Shown here: piece after piece, positions 39,478 through 48,364 of the stretch
Layout of the letters: every line of letters begins with the position of its first letter
Position numbering within the stretch: position 1 is the first letter of the stretch
DNA from: Pseudomonas sp. UMAB-08
Lineage (GTDB): Bacteria; Pseudomonadota; Gammaproteobacteria; Pseudomonadales; Pseudomonadaceae
Reading direction: 5' to 3'
Assembly: GCF_900095225.1 (NCBI RefSeq)
Contig: NZ_LT607428.1
Span: forward strand, 40,995 to 104,988
DNA length: 63,994 nucleotides
Notes under the pieces: model-generated
Seen by the model: only the letters and a program-made list of their open reading frames with translations
What the model was told of the DNA's origin: nothing
Database searches by the model: none
Translations under genes and position numbers: made by a program

Positions 39478-39798
39478 TTATTGCGAATCGCTTTTTATCC
39501 TGGCCAGGGCAGCCTTGGCCGCACGCAACCGGCGAACCTCTTTTGGATCAGCCAGCAAAGGACGATAAATTTCTATTCGATCACCAGCCGCCAGCACTTG
39601 GGTTTCGGCATTGCTCAGCACTTTGCCGAAAATACCTACGGGACAATGCTCAAGATCCAACTCAGGAAAGTGCTGGCCGATCCCGGAAGCCCGCAGCGCA
39701 TCGCGCACCGTCGAGCCCGATGCCACGTCAACGCTGAGCAACACCTGACGATCTACTGCGGCGTAAACCACTTCGATTCCAATCGGCGGCTTAACCAT
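39478..39798 (-). CDS. rnfH: RnfH family protein (ubiquitin-like fold)
   Basis: 106 residues: IEVVYAAVDRQVLLSVDV, TVRDALRASGIGQHFPELDL, VGIFGK and GDRIEIYRPLLADPKEVRR. This matches the RnfH/YfjF family. Function is unsettled. The start overlaps the ratA stop by eight bases, the conserved ratA-rnfH pair near smpB. Confidence 0.93.
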   Translation of the reverse strand: MVKPPIGIEVVYAAVDRQVLLSVDVASGSTVRDALRASGIGQHFPELDLEHCPVGIFGKVLSNAETQVLAAGDRIEIYRPLLADPKEVRRLRAAKAALARIKSDSQ

Positions 39799-40225
39799 GC
39801 AGCTGTTTTGCCCGCTGGCAAAAAGCGTCGACCAGGGTATTGGCTGCCTGATTGAACAGCGGCCCTAACGTTGCGCGCACGATGGGGCCGGCGTAATCGA
39901 ACGACAGGTCCAGGCTGATCTTGCAGGCCTTTTCTCCCAACGGCTTGAACACCCAAACCCCGTGCAGCTGGTTGAACGGCCCTTCCTCAAGATTCATCTC
40001 GATCGACTGCCCAGGCACCAGCGTGTTTCGCGTCACGAAATGCTGTTTGAGACCACCCTTGGCTATTTCGACCCGAGCGCGCATATGGCCCTCACTGGCG
40101 TCCAATATCACCGCCGATGAGCACCACGGCAAAAATTCCGAGTAGTGCGCGACGTCATTTACCAGGTCATAAAGTGCCTGAGCCGGGTAAGGCAACAAGG
40201 CAGAGCGTTGAATATGGGTAGTCAT
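39791..40225 (-). CDS. ratA: RatA/COQ10-like START-domain protein
   Basis: 144-residue START/polyketide-cyclase fold: TTHIQRSALLPYPAQALYDL, HYSEFLPWCSSAVI, and a C-terminal helix NTLVDAFCQRAKQLHG. E. coli RatA was described as an inhibitor of 70S formation, while the yeast relative COQ10 binds ubiquinone. No antitoxin role of its neighbour is evident, so it is probably a housekeeping lipid or quinone-binding protein. Confidence 0.9.
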   Translation of the reverse strand: MTTHIQRSALLPYPAQALYDLVNDVAHYSEFLPWCSSAVILDASEGHMRARVEIAKGGLKQHFVTRNTLVPGQSIEMNLEEGPFNQLHGVWVFKPLGEKACKISLDLSFDYAGPIVRATLGPLFNQAANTLVDAFCQRAKQLHG

Positions 40226-40232
40226 GTCAGCG

Positions 40233-41636
40233 TCACTTCCAAAGCTGAGCGGCAAACACAACAAGAATGCCGAACGGCGCCACATAGCGCATCAAAAAGA
40301 ACGTCAAAGCGAAAAGCACCGGGCTGCGCATCGACAACTCATCACGCACCGCCTCACGGCCCATCACCCAACCTGCAAAAACCACAAAACAGAACCCACC
40401 GAGCGGCAACATGATCCGCGAGGTGAAAAAATCGATAACCCCAAAAAAGTTCAGCCCCCCCACCGCGCCCCATTGGTAGAGGTGAAACACACCGGCATCG
40501 TTCACGAAAAACTTGGCCTGTTCCCAGATATTGAACGAAAACACCGTGCCCAAACCCACGAACCAGCAGATAAACGCCAGCCAGAATGTCACCCAGCCGC
40601 GGCGAATCTTAGTCCGTTCGATCAGGTAAGCCACCATTGGCTCAAGCAAAGAAATAGCCGAACTCCAGGCCGCGACCGCTACCAGCACGAAGAAGATTAC
40701 GCCCATCAGCTGGCCGAACGCCACGTTGCCAAACGCAAATGGCAAGGTCACGAACATCAGGCCCGGGCCTTCGCTGGGGTTCAGGCCCGCCGCAAACACA
40801 ATCGGAAACAACGCCAGGCCTGCCAACAACGAAACAAACGTATCGAGCAACGCCACACCGACGATGGTCCCGGAGATCGAGGAGTTCTTCGGCATATACG
40901 CGCCGTAAATCATGATCGACCCTACGCCCACGCTCAGCGAGAAGAATGCGTGCCCCATCGCGGGCAGCAAGCCATCGAGCAGCTTCGACGCGTCGAAGTC
41001 GAACATGAAATGCACGCCCTCCATGAAGTGTCCGGTCGTCAGGCTATAACCCAACAAGATCACCATCAGGATAAAGAGCAACGGCATCATGATCCGCAGG
41101 CTGCGCTCAAGTCCCGCAACCACGCCTTTGGCGATCACCACCGCAGAAAGCAGCATGAACACCGTGTGCCACAAGGTCAGGCGCCAAGGGTCGGCGATGA
41201 CCTTGCCGAAGTAAGCCCCCACTTGATCGGACGCAACACCCTGGAAATCGCCACGCCCCATATCAATGATGTAATCCAGCGACCAGCCACCCACCACGCT
41301 ATAGAAGGACAGGATCAGCAACGCCGTGATCATTCCGGCGAATGCCCCCCAGGACCAACGCGTCGAATGCCCCGCCTCGAGCGCCAACACCTTCAAGGCG
41401 TTGGCCGGACTTTGCCGGGCGCGCCGGCCAATCAGCGTTTCGGCGAGCATCACCGGCACGCCGATCAAGGCAATACAGGCCAGAAATACCAACACGAAAG
41501 CGCCGCCGCCATAGACGCCGACCATGTAGGGAAACTTCCATATGCTGCCGAGACCCACCGCAGAACCGGTCGCTGCGAGAATGAACACCCAGCGGCTCGC
41601 CCAGCCGCCGTGGACAGAAACCTTGTCCGTCGACAT
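40233..41636 (-). CDS. sodium-dependent transporter (NSS/SNF family)
   Basis: 467-residue symporter with about eleven membrane helices. The first helix contains ATGSAVGLGSIWKFPYMVG, the Na+/substrate site of LeuT-type transporters. Substrate is probably an amino acid but not deducible. The start at 41636 (STDKVSVHGGWASRW) was taken over a longer frame. Inserted between ratA and smpB, which are adjacent in some relatives. Confidence 0.92.
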   Translation of the reverse strand: MSTDKVSVHGGWASRWVFILAATGSAVGLGSIWKFPYMVGVYGGGAFVLVFLACIALIGVPVMLAETLIGRRARQSPANALKVLALEAGHSTRWSWGAFAGMITALLILSFYSVVGGWSLDYIIDMGRGDFQGVASDQVGAYFGKVIADPWRLTLWHTVFMLLSAVVIAKGVVAGLERSLRIMMPLLFILMVILLGYSLTTGHFMEGVHFMFDFDASKLLDGLLPAMGHAFFSLSVGVGSIMIYGAYMPKNSSISGTIVGVALLDTFVSLLAGLALFPIVFAAGLNPSEGPGLMFVTLPFAFGNVAFGQLMGVIFFVLVAVAAWSSAISLLEPMVAYLIERTKIRRGWVTFWLAFICWFVGLGTVFSFNIWEQAKFFVNDAGVFHLYQWGAVGGLNFFGVIDFFTSRIMLPLGGFCFVVFAGWVMGREAVRDELSMRSPVLFALTFFLMRYVAPFGILVVFAAQLWK

Positions 41637-41754
41637 CGTTAACACGCTCAACCGTTGAAAAAAGAGGCCGCATTGTCCGGGATTCAATCAAGCTGCTCAA
41701 GCACGCAGCTTCACCGTAGCCGACAGCGCGTTGTCTCCCTATAATGCGTCCCCT

Positions 41755-42237
41755 ATGGCTAAGCTCAAGAAACACCCCACAGGGACCATCGCGCAAAATA
41801 AAAAGGCGCGTCACGATTACTTCATCGAACATAAGTTCGAGGCCGGTCTGGTCCTGGCTGGCTGGGAAGTAAAGAGTATGCGTGCTAGCAAGGTGCAGCT
41901 GGTTGACAGCTATGTGCTGCTCAAGGATGGCGAGGCCTGGCTCATGGGCTGCCATATCACGCCGCTCGCGGCCGCCAGCACGCACGTCATCGCTGACCCT
42001 ACACGTACCCGAAAACTGCTGCTCAACCAGCGCGAGCTCGAAAAGCTCAACACTGCGGTTCAGCAGAAAGGCTATGCCTGCGTGGCCCTTTCCATTTACT
42101 GGAAAGCGCACTTGATCAAGTGTGAAATCGCGCTGGGCAAAGGCAAGAAGGAATACGACAAGCGCCACACCGAGCGGGAACGCGACTCTGATCGCGAGCT
42201 GCAACGTGCGGTTCGCACCAAGGGTAAGGACGACTGA
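41755..42237 (+). CDS. smpB: SsrA-binding protein SmpB
   Basis: 160 residues; the tmRNA partner in trans-translation. AKLKKHPTGTIAQNKKARHD, EAGLVLAGWEVKSMRASK and the basic tail KEYDKRHTERERDSDRELQR are diagnostic. A TATAAT box at 41740-41745 lies only nine bases before the ATG, suggesting a leaderless or nearly leaderless transcript. ssrA itself is about 9.5 kb downstream. Confidence 0.97.
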   Translation: MAKLKKHPTGTIAQNKKARHDYFIEHKFEAGLVLAGWEVKSMRASKVQLVDSYVLLKDGEAWLMGCHITPLAAASTHVIADPTRTRKLLLNQRELEKLNTAVQQKGYACVALSIYWKAHLIKCEIALGKGKKEYDKRHTERERDSDRELQRAVRTKGKDD

Positions 42238-42282
42238 CAGCTCGCATGTGCGAGTTGCCTGACGCACTGCGGCGCTTCATGT

Positions 42283-42340
42283 GCGAATAAATTCGCTCTC
42301 ACGGAGGATACGTAATCTCTGTGAGAGCGAATTTGTTCGC
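42283..42340. repeat. long inverted repeat between smpB and lldR
   Basis: GCGAATAAATTCGCTCTCACGG and its near-complement CTGTGAGAGCGAATTTGTTC.. flank a 14-base loop. The GAGCGAATTTATTCGC core is a common Pseudomonas intergenic repeat. It lies between convergent genes and may also terminate transcription. Confidence 0.7.
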
Positions 42341-42360
42341 AAAATAGTCCGGGGCAGCCC

Positions 42361-43128
42361 TCACATCCCGTTACGCCTCTCCGCCCGCGCCGTGCGCTGC
42401 ACTTGCTGCCGCACCTCTTCCAGCACCTCCTGCACATAGAGCAGATGGCGGCTGGCAACTTCGCGCGCACCTTCCGCACGGCCTTCGATAATCGCCAAGT
42501 ACAGCTCACGGTGCTGACTGATCAGCATGTCGCGAGTCTCTGTGCGTTGCTTGTACATGCCACCGATGTTGGTCACGACATTACGCTTGAGCAAATCGAA
42601 CAGCCCCCGGATCGTGTGCAGTAGCACTGCGTTATGGCTTGCTTCAGCGATGGCCAGATGGAAGCTCGCATCGGCAGCGCCCTCCTCGGCCCGACTCACT
42701 TCGCCGACGCGCGAATAACAGTCCTGCAATAAATCAAAGGCCGCCCGCAGCCGCTCACGGTCGACGTCCGTCGCGCGCAAGGCTGCGTAATACGCGCACG
42801 AAGCTTCCAGCGTATGGCGAAACTCAAGCAGATCACGCTGAGCATCCGGATTGCTTTCCAGCAAATGCAGCAACGGATCGCTGAATGTCGACCCCAGATT
42901 CTCGACCACGTAATTGCCACCGCCCTGGCGGCTGATCAACAAACCTTTGGCCGTGAGCTTTTGAATCGCTTCACGCAAGGATGGGCGCGAGACACCAAAC
43001 TGTTCTGCCAACGCACGCTCGGCAGGCAAGCGCTCTCCAGACTTCAATGTGCCTTCGAGAATCATCCCTTCCAGTTGCTCGACAATATCGTCAGACAAAC
43101 GGCGCTGACGCACCTGATCAAACCCCAT
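42361..43128 (-). CDS. lldR: FadR-type lactate regulator LldR
   Basis: 255-residue GntR/FadR repressor: winged-helix with LPAERALAEQFGVSRPSLRE, a C-terminal FCD ligand domain with DASFHLAIAEASHNAVLLH carrying metal-binding His residues. Divergent from lldP. The palindrome AATTGGT-ATT-ACCAATT in front of lldP fits the TNGTNNNACNA-type site of this family, so lactate probably relieves repression of lldP-lutABC-dld. Confidence 0.93.
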   Translation of the reverse strand: MGFDQVRQRRLSDDIVEQLEGMILEGTLKSGERLPAERALAEQFGVSRPSLREAIQKLTAKGLLISRQGGGNYVVENLGSTFSDPLLHLLESNPDAQRDLLEFRHTLEASCAYYAALRATDVDRERLRAAFDLLQDCYSRVGEVSRAEEGAADASFHLAIAEASHNAVLLHTIRGLFDLLKRNVVTNIGGMYKQRTETRDMLISQHRELYLAIIEGRAEGAREVASRHLLYVQEVLEEVRQQVQRTARAERRNGM

Positions 43129-43270
43129 AACTCACTCCACCTCCCCGATCATCTGTCGGGACCGCCTATTCTCGCCGATTGCCGCCGCGCCGACACCCTT
43201 CAGGTTCAGCTGCAAATGCCACATCAATGCAATTTTTTTCGCAAATCGACGAAAGTATTAGAAGGGCAAA

Positions 43271-43334
43271 TTGACACACCAATAGCTAGGCTTTTAACCT
43301 AGCGTCCAGACATTGTAAATTGGTATTACCAATT
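43271..43334 (+). promoter_or_regulatory. lldP promoter with LldR operator
   Basis: TTGACA (43271-43276), 17 bases, TTAACC (43294-43299), then the perfect palindrome AATTGGTATTACCAATT at 43318-43334, placed just downstream of the predicted start. Binding there would block clearance. The rest of the 411-base gap 43129-43539 contains no gene; the leader to lldP is about 230 bases. Confidence 0.7.
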
Positions 43335-43539
43335 ATCCAATGCCGGCGTTCAGTGGCCACTATCCACGACGCCGCAAGACCTCTCGTCATAGCGAAAGGC
43401 TTGAGCTGGTGAGCTGTGCGACTTGTTCGTCAGCCTCGATTCGACGACCACGATGTAGCGTGCGGGCCGTCGACAACGAGCTGCGATCTTGCGATACGGA
43501 ACATCGGGCCTGACCAACAACAATTAGGGGCCACCCCAT

Positions 43540-45234
43540 ATGCAAACCTGGCAACAGTTCTATACCCCACTCGGCAGCCTTGGCTTCTCCGCTATCGCCG
43601 CAGTTATTCCCATCGTGTTTTTCTTCATGGCCTTGGCTGTGTTCCGGCTAAAGGGTCATGTTGCAGGCACCATTACGCTGCTGTTATCGGTACTGATAGC
43701 GATCTTCGCCTTCAAAATGCCAGCTGATATGGCCGTTGCGGCCGCCGGATACGGGTTCGCCTATGGCGTCTGGCCGATTGCCTGGATCATCATCGCAGCG
43801 GTATTCCTCTACAAACTGACGGTTAAAAGTGGTCAGTTCGAGATTATCCGCAGCTCGGTCCTGACCATCACCGACGACCCGCGCCTGCAAGTGTTGCTGA
43901 TCGCCTTCTGCTTTGGCGCCTTCCTTGAAGGTGCGGCAGGTTTCGGTGCGCCAGTGGCGATTACTGCAGCATTGCTGGTGGGCCTGGGATTCAACCCGCT
44001 CTATGCCGCCGGGTTGTGCCTGATTGCCAACACGGCCCCAGTCGCTTTCGGCGCATTGGGTATTCCGATCATCGTGGCGGGCCAGGTTTCGGGGATCGAC
44101 GCGTTCAAGATCGGCGCCATGGCCGGCCGTCAATTGCCGTTGCTGTCGCTGTTCGTACCGTTCTGGCTGGTGTTCATGATGGACGGCATGCGTGGCGTCA
44201 AGGAAACCTGGCCAGCCGCTCTGGTCGCAGGTTTTACCTTCGCCGCCAGCCAGTTCCTTACTTCGAACTTCATCGGCCCTGAACTGCCGGACATCACTTC
44301 GGCGCTGCTCAGCCTGATTGCCCTGACTCTGTTCCTCAAAGTCTGGCAGCCTAAACGTACCGCTGGCGCGCAAATGGCCGGTGCTACCCCGACTGGCCCA
44401 GTAGTCGCCAGCGCTGGCGGCTTCGGTCTGCCACGCACGTCGATCAAGTCTGAATACACCTTGGGCCAGATTTTCAAAGCGTGGTCACCCTTCCTGATTC
44501 TGACCGTCATCGTCACCATCTGGACGCTTAAGCCGTTCAAGGCAATGTTCGCCGCCGGTGGTGCGATGCAGGCATGGACCATGAACTTTGCCATCCCGCA
44601 TCTGGACCAACTGGTGTTCAAGGTCGCGCCTATCGTCGCCAACCAGACCGCCATGCCAGCCGTGTTCAAGTTCGACCTGATCGCCGCCTCCGGCTCCGCG
44701 ATTCTGATCTCCGCATTGCTGTCGATGCTGGTGTTGCGAATCGGGGTCAAAACCGGTCTGACCACTTTCAAAGAAACCCTCTTTGAACTGCGCTGGGCCA
44801 TCGTGTCCATTGGCATGGTGTTGGCGTTCGCCTTCGTGATGAACTTCTCCGGCATGTCCACCACGCTGGCACTGGTTCTGGCATCCACGGGCGCTGCGTT
44901 CCCGTTCTTCTCGCCGTTCCTTGGCTGGCTGGGTGTGTTCCTGACAGGCTCCGATACCTCCTCCAACGCGCTGTTTGGCTCATTGCAGGCAACGACCGCG
45001 CACCAGGTCGGTGTTAGCGATGTGCTGATGGTGGCTGCTAACTCCACCGGTGGCGTGACCGGCAAAATGATTTCACCGCAGTCGATTGCTGTTGCCTGCG
45101 CCGCCACTGGCCTGGTGGGCAAAGAATCCGACCTGTTCCGCTTCACCCTCAAACACAGTCTGTTCTTTGCCACCATCGTCGGCTGCATCACCCTGGCTCA
45201 GGCTTATTGGTTCACCGGCATGCTGGTTCACTAA
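43540..45234 (+). CDS. lldP: L-lactate permease
   Basis: 564-residue LctP-family transporter with about 12-14 membrane helices. Characteristic sequences include FGAFLEGAAGFGAPVAITAA, the repeat-like FLTGSDTSSNALFGSLQ and the C-terminal MISPQSIAVACAATGLVGKE. It imports lactate (and often glycolate) with protons. First gene of the lactate operon. Confidence 0.96.
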   Translation: MQTWQQFYTPLGSLGFSAIAAVIPIVFFFMALAVFRLKGHVAGTITLLLSVLIAIFAFKMPADMAVAAAGYGFAYGVWPIAWIIIAAVFLYKLTVKSGQFEIIRSSVLTITDDPRLQVLLIAFCFGAFLEGAAGFGAPVAITAALLVGLGFNPLYAAGLCLIANTAPVAFGALGIPIIVAGQVSGIDAFKIGAMAGRQLPLLSLFVPFWLVFMMDGMRGVKETWPAALVAGFTFAASQFLTSNFIGPELPDITSALLSLIALTLFLKVWQPKRTAGAQMAGATPTGPVVASAGGFGLPRTSIKSEYTLGQIFKAWSPFLILTVIVTIWTLKPFKAMFAAGGAMQAWTMNFAIPHLDQLVFKVAPIVANQTAMPAVFKFDLIAASGSAILISALLSMLVLRIGVKTGLTTFKETLFELRWAIVSIGMVLAFAFVMNFSGMSTTLALVLASTGAAFPFFSPFLGWLGVFLTGSDTSSNALFGSLQATTAHQVGVSDVLMVAANSTGGVTGKMISPQSIAVACAATGLVGKESDLFRFTLKHSLFFATIVGCITLAQAYWFTGMLVH

Positions 45235-45384
45235 CAGCATCCACACCCGCAACGACCTGGCGCCGGGCTAATCCCCGGCGTCAACCATTCATGACCGGGT
45301 CTGCAAAGCGGTTGAAAGCTAAGACGATGCATCTTTCGACCGCGGCGCTGGACGGATAACCGGGACCACCCGGAGAAACGCCTG

Positions 45385-46209
45385 ATGAGCGAGCTCTATT
45401 ACAACGCCGTACCTAATGCGACCCGCGTCGCACCGCCACAGGCCGAACCACGGCACTACCCTGACGTAAAACCTGAGCGGGTCTACCTGTTCGGCACCTG
45501 CGTGGTCGACCTGTTTTACCCGGAAGCCGGCATGGACGCGATTCACCTGCTCGAACGCGAAGGCATTCGGGTCGAATTCCCCCAAGGGCAAAGCTGCTGC
45601 GGGCAACCGGCCTACACCTCCGGTTACACCGATCAGGCGCGTGAAGTCGCGCGGGCGCAACTGGCATTGTTCTCGGGTGATTACCCGGTGGTCGTACCTT
45701 CCGGCTCATGCGCCGGCATGCTGCGCGAGCACTACCCGGACTTGTTCAAGGACGAGCCGGAAACCTTGAAGCAGGTTCATGCCCTGGCCGCCCGCACCTA
45801 TGAACTGGCGGAGTTTCTGCTGTTCGTGTGCAAAGTGAAGCTCCAGGACAGTGGAGCACCGATCAAGGTGGCGCTGCATACGTCCTGCTCGGCACGCCGG
45901 GAAATGAACACGCACTTGCACGTCCGGGAACTGTTGTCCCAGATGAGCAACGTCGAGCGGGTAGACCACAGTCACGAAAGTGAATGCTGCGGTTTTGGCG
46001 GGACGTTCAGCGTGCGCATGCCGGATATTTCCGGGGCCATGGTCGCGGACAAGACGCGAGCGTTAAAAGAGTCGGGCGCGCATCAGGTAGTGACCGCCGA
46101 CTGCGGCTGCTTGATGAACATCAACGGCTCGCTGGAGAAACAACGGGAATCGCTACGCGGCCAACACGTGGCCAGTTTCCTGTGGCAACGCACCGGAGGT
46201 GGACAATGA
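45385..46209 (+). CDS. lutA: lactate utilization protein A (LutA/LldE), Fe-S binding
   Basis: 274 residues with two CCG domains: GQSCCGQPAYTSGYTD and ESECCGFGGTFSVR. This is the LutA/YkgE/LldE subunit of the LldEFG L-lactate dehydrogenase. The first about 20 residues form an N-terminal extension. The stop overlaps lutB as ATGA. Starts 150 bases behind lldP. Confidence 0.93.
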   Translation: MSELYYNAVPNATRVAPPQAEPRHYPDVKPERVYLFGTCVVDLFYPEAGMDAIHLLEREGIRVEFPQGQSCCGQPAYTSGYTDQAREVARAQLALFSGDYPVVVPSGSCAGMLREHYPDLFKDEPETLKQVHALAARTYELAEFLLFVCKVKLQDSGAPIKVALHTSCSARREMNTHLHVRELLSQMSNVERVDHSHESECCGFGGTFSVRMPDISGAMVADKTRALKESGAHQVVTADCGCLMNINGSLEKQRESLRGQHVASFLWQRTGGGQ

Positions 46210-47696
46210 GCACGCAAACACTGATCCCCACCGTTGAGGTACACGAAGACTTCCGCGCCCGAGCCCACAAAGCCTTGGGCGACAGCCAACTGCGCAACAA
46301 CTTCCGCACCGCCATGGATTCGCTGATGACCAAGCGCGCGGCCGCGTTCAGCGATGCCGACGAGCGTGAACGTCTGCGCACCCTGGGCAATGCGATTCGG
46401 GCGCGCGCCCTGTCCAAGCTGCCCGATTTGCTTGAGCAACTTGAACGAAACCTGACCCGTAATGGCGTGAAGGTGCATTGGGCGGAAACGGTAGAAGAAG
46501 CCAATGACATTGTCCTCTCGATCGTCGAGGCTCATGAAGCCCGGCAAGTGATCAAGGGCAAGTCGATGGTCAGCGAAGAAATGGAAATGAATGATTTCCT
46601 CGCAGACCGTAACGTCGAATGCCTGGAATCGGACATGGGCGAATACATCGTCCAGCTCGACCATGAGAAGCCGTCGCACATCATCATGCCGGCGATTCAC
46701 AAAAACGCCGGCCAGGTGGGCACCTTGTTCCACGAAAAACTGGGCGTGGACTACACCAAAGACGTCGACAAACTGATCCAGATCGGTCGCAAAGTGCTGC
46801 GCCAAAAATTCTTCGAAGCCGACATCGGCGTCTCCGGTGTCAACTTCGCCGTGGCTGAAACCGGCACCCTGTTGCTGGTCGAAAACGAAGGCAACGGCCG
46901 CATGTGCACGACGGTTCCGCCGGTGCATATCGCCGTGACCGGCATCGAAAAAGTCGTCGAGAACCTGCGTGACACCGTCCCACTGCTGTCGCTGTTGACC
47001 CGCTCGGCGCTGGGCATCCCCATCACCACGTACGTCAACATGATCTCCGGCCCACGCAAGGCCGATGAACTGGATGGCCCGCAAGAAGTGCACCTGGTGC
47101 TGCTCGATAACGGTCGCAGCCAGGCGTTCGCCGACAGTGAACTGCGCCAGACCCTGAACTGCATCCGCTGCGGCGCCTGCATGAACCACTGCCCGGTCTA
47201 TACCCGCATCGGCGGCCATGCCTATGGCGAGGTGTACCCAGGCCCTATCGGTAAAATCATCACCCCACACATGGTCGGTCTGAACAAAGTCCCGGACCAC
47301 CCCAGCGCTTCGTCGTTGTGCGGCGCCTGCGGCGAAGTCTGCCCGGTGAAAATTCCAATCCCGGCCCTGTTGCGTCGCCTGCGAGAAGAAAACGTTAAAT
47401 CGCCGGACGCGCCGAACAAAGCCATGCGCGGCCAAGGCAGCAAATACTCACGCACAGAACGCTTTATCTGGAATGCCTGGTCGCGCCTCAATAGCTCGCC
47501 GGCGCTGTACCGCGTGTTCGGCTTTTTCGCGACCCGCCTGCGCAATTTGACCCCAAGCAGCATCGGCCCGTGGACGCAGAATCACAGCGCACCGAAACCG
47601 GCAGCCCGCTCGCTGCATGAGCTGGCCCGTGAACATTTGGCCAAGCAGTCGACAGAGAATCAGTCGATAGAGAAGCAACCGGGAGCCAAGCGATGA
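46206..47696 (+). CDS. lutB: lactate utilization protein B (LutB/LldF), Fe-S binding
   Basis: 496 residues beginning STQTLIPTVEVHEDF. An N-terminal LUD domain (VAETGTLLLVENEGNGRMCT) precedes two [4Fe-4S] motifs, CIRCGACMNHCPVY and CGACGEVCPVKIP. Electron-transfer subunit of the LutABC complex. A long upstream in-frame extension overlaps lutA and is spurious. Confidence 0.94.
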   Translation: MSTQTLIPTVEVHEDFRARAHKALGDSQLRNNFRTAMDSLMTKRAAAFSDADERERLRTLGNAIRARALSKLPDLLEQLERNLTRNGVKVHWAETVEEANDIVLSIVEAHEARQVIKGKSMVSEEMEMNDFLADRNVECLESDMGEYIVQLDHEKPSHIIMPAIHKNAGQVGTLFHEKLGVDYTKDVDKLIQIGRKVLRQKFFEADIGVSGVNFAVAETGTLLLVENEGNGRMCTTVPPVHIAVTGIEKVVENLRDTVPLLSLLTRSALGIPITTYVNMISGPRKADELDGPQEVHLVLLDNGRSQAFADSELRQTLNCIRCGACMNHCPVYTRIGGHAYGEVYPGPIGKIITPHMVGLNKVPDHPSASSLCGACGEVCPVKIPIPALLRRLREENVKSPDAPNKAMRGQGSKYSRTERFIWNAWSRLNSSPALYRVFGFFATRLRNLTPSSIGPWTQNHSAPKPAARSLHELAREHLAKQSTENQSIEKQPGAKR

Positions 47697-48364
47697 GCGC
47701 CAAGCAAAACATCCTCAACAAACTGCGCCACAGCCTGACCGGTGCCACGCCGATCACCGACAACTTCGACGAAGAGCTGGTGACCACCCCGTGGAGTTAC
47801 GCCCCCGAACAACGGCTCGCGCAGTTGCGCAAACTGATGGAAGCCGTGCACACCGAAATCCATCTCAGCACCGAACAGGGCTGGCCGGAACTGCTCGGAC
47901 AATTGGTGCATGACCGCCAATTGCCGAGCCTGTTGATTGCCCCGAGCACGCCCCACGGTCGGCGCGTCAGCGAGCATTGGACCGTGCACCCCGAGTTACC
48001 GTCGCTCAAGGCCTATGACCGTCCGGTGGAGGCGTGGAAAACCGAGCTGTTCGACGACACCCCCGCCAGTTTCACCACCACCCTGGGCGCCATTGCTGCC
48101 ACCGGCAGCCTGATTCTATGGCCGACCCGCGAAGAACCGCGCCTGATGAGTCTGGTGCCGCCCGTGCACTTCGCCCTGCTCAAGGCCAGCGAAATCTACG
48201 ACAACTTTTATCAGGTTCAGCAAAATCAGAAATGGGCAGCCGGCATGCCGACCAATGCACTGCTGGTGTCCGGCCCGTCAAAAACCGCTGACATTGAACA
48301 GATCCTGGCCTACGGCGCCCACGGCCCGAAAGATCTGGTGGTACTGATTCTGGAGGATGCATGA
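47693..48364 (+). CDS. lutC: lactate utilization protein C (LutC/LldG)
   Basis: 223-residue LUD-domain protein: TLGAIAATGSLILWPTREEP, SLVPPVHFALLKASEIYD and VSGPSKTADIEQILAYGAHG. Third subunit of the LutABC enzyme. Overlaps lutB and dld by four bases on each side, so the four genes are translated as a coupled set. Confidence 0.93.
   Translation: MSAKQNILNKLRHSLTGATPITDNFDEELVTTPWSYAPEQRLAQLRKLMEAVHTEIHLSTEQGWPELLGQLVHDRQLPSLLIAPSTPHGRRVSEHWTVHPELPSLKAYDRPVEAWKTELFDDTPASFTTTLGAIAATGSLILWPTREEPRLMSLVPPVHFALLKASEIYDNFYQVQQNQKWAAGMPTNALLVSGPSKTADIEQILAYGAHGPKDLVVLILEDA

Noticed and set aside
39478..40225. ratA-rnfH as a toxin-antitoxin pair
   Set aside because: Despite the RatA name, both proteins are conserved core genes and RnfH is not an antitoxin-like regulator.
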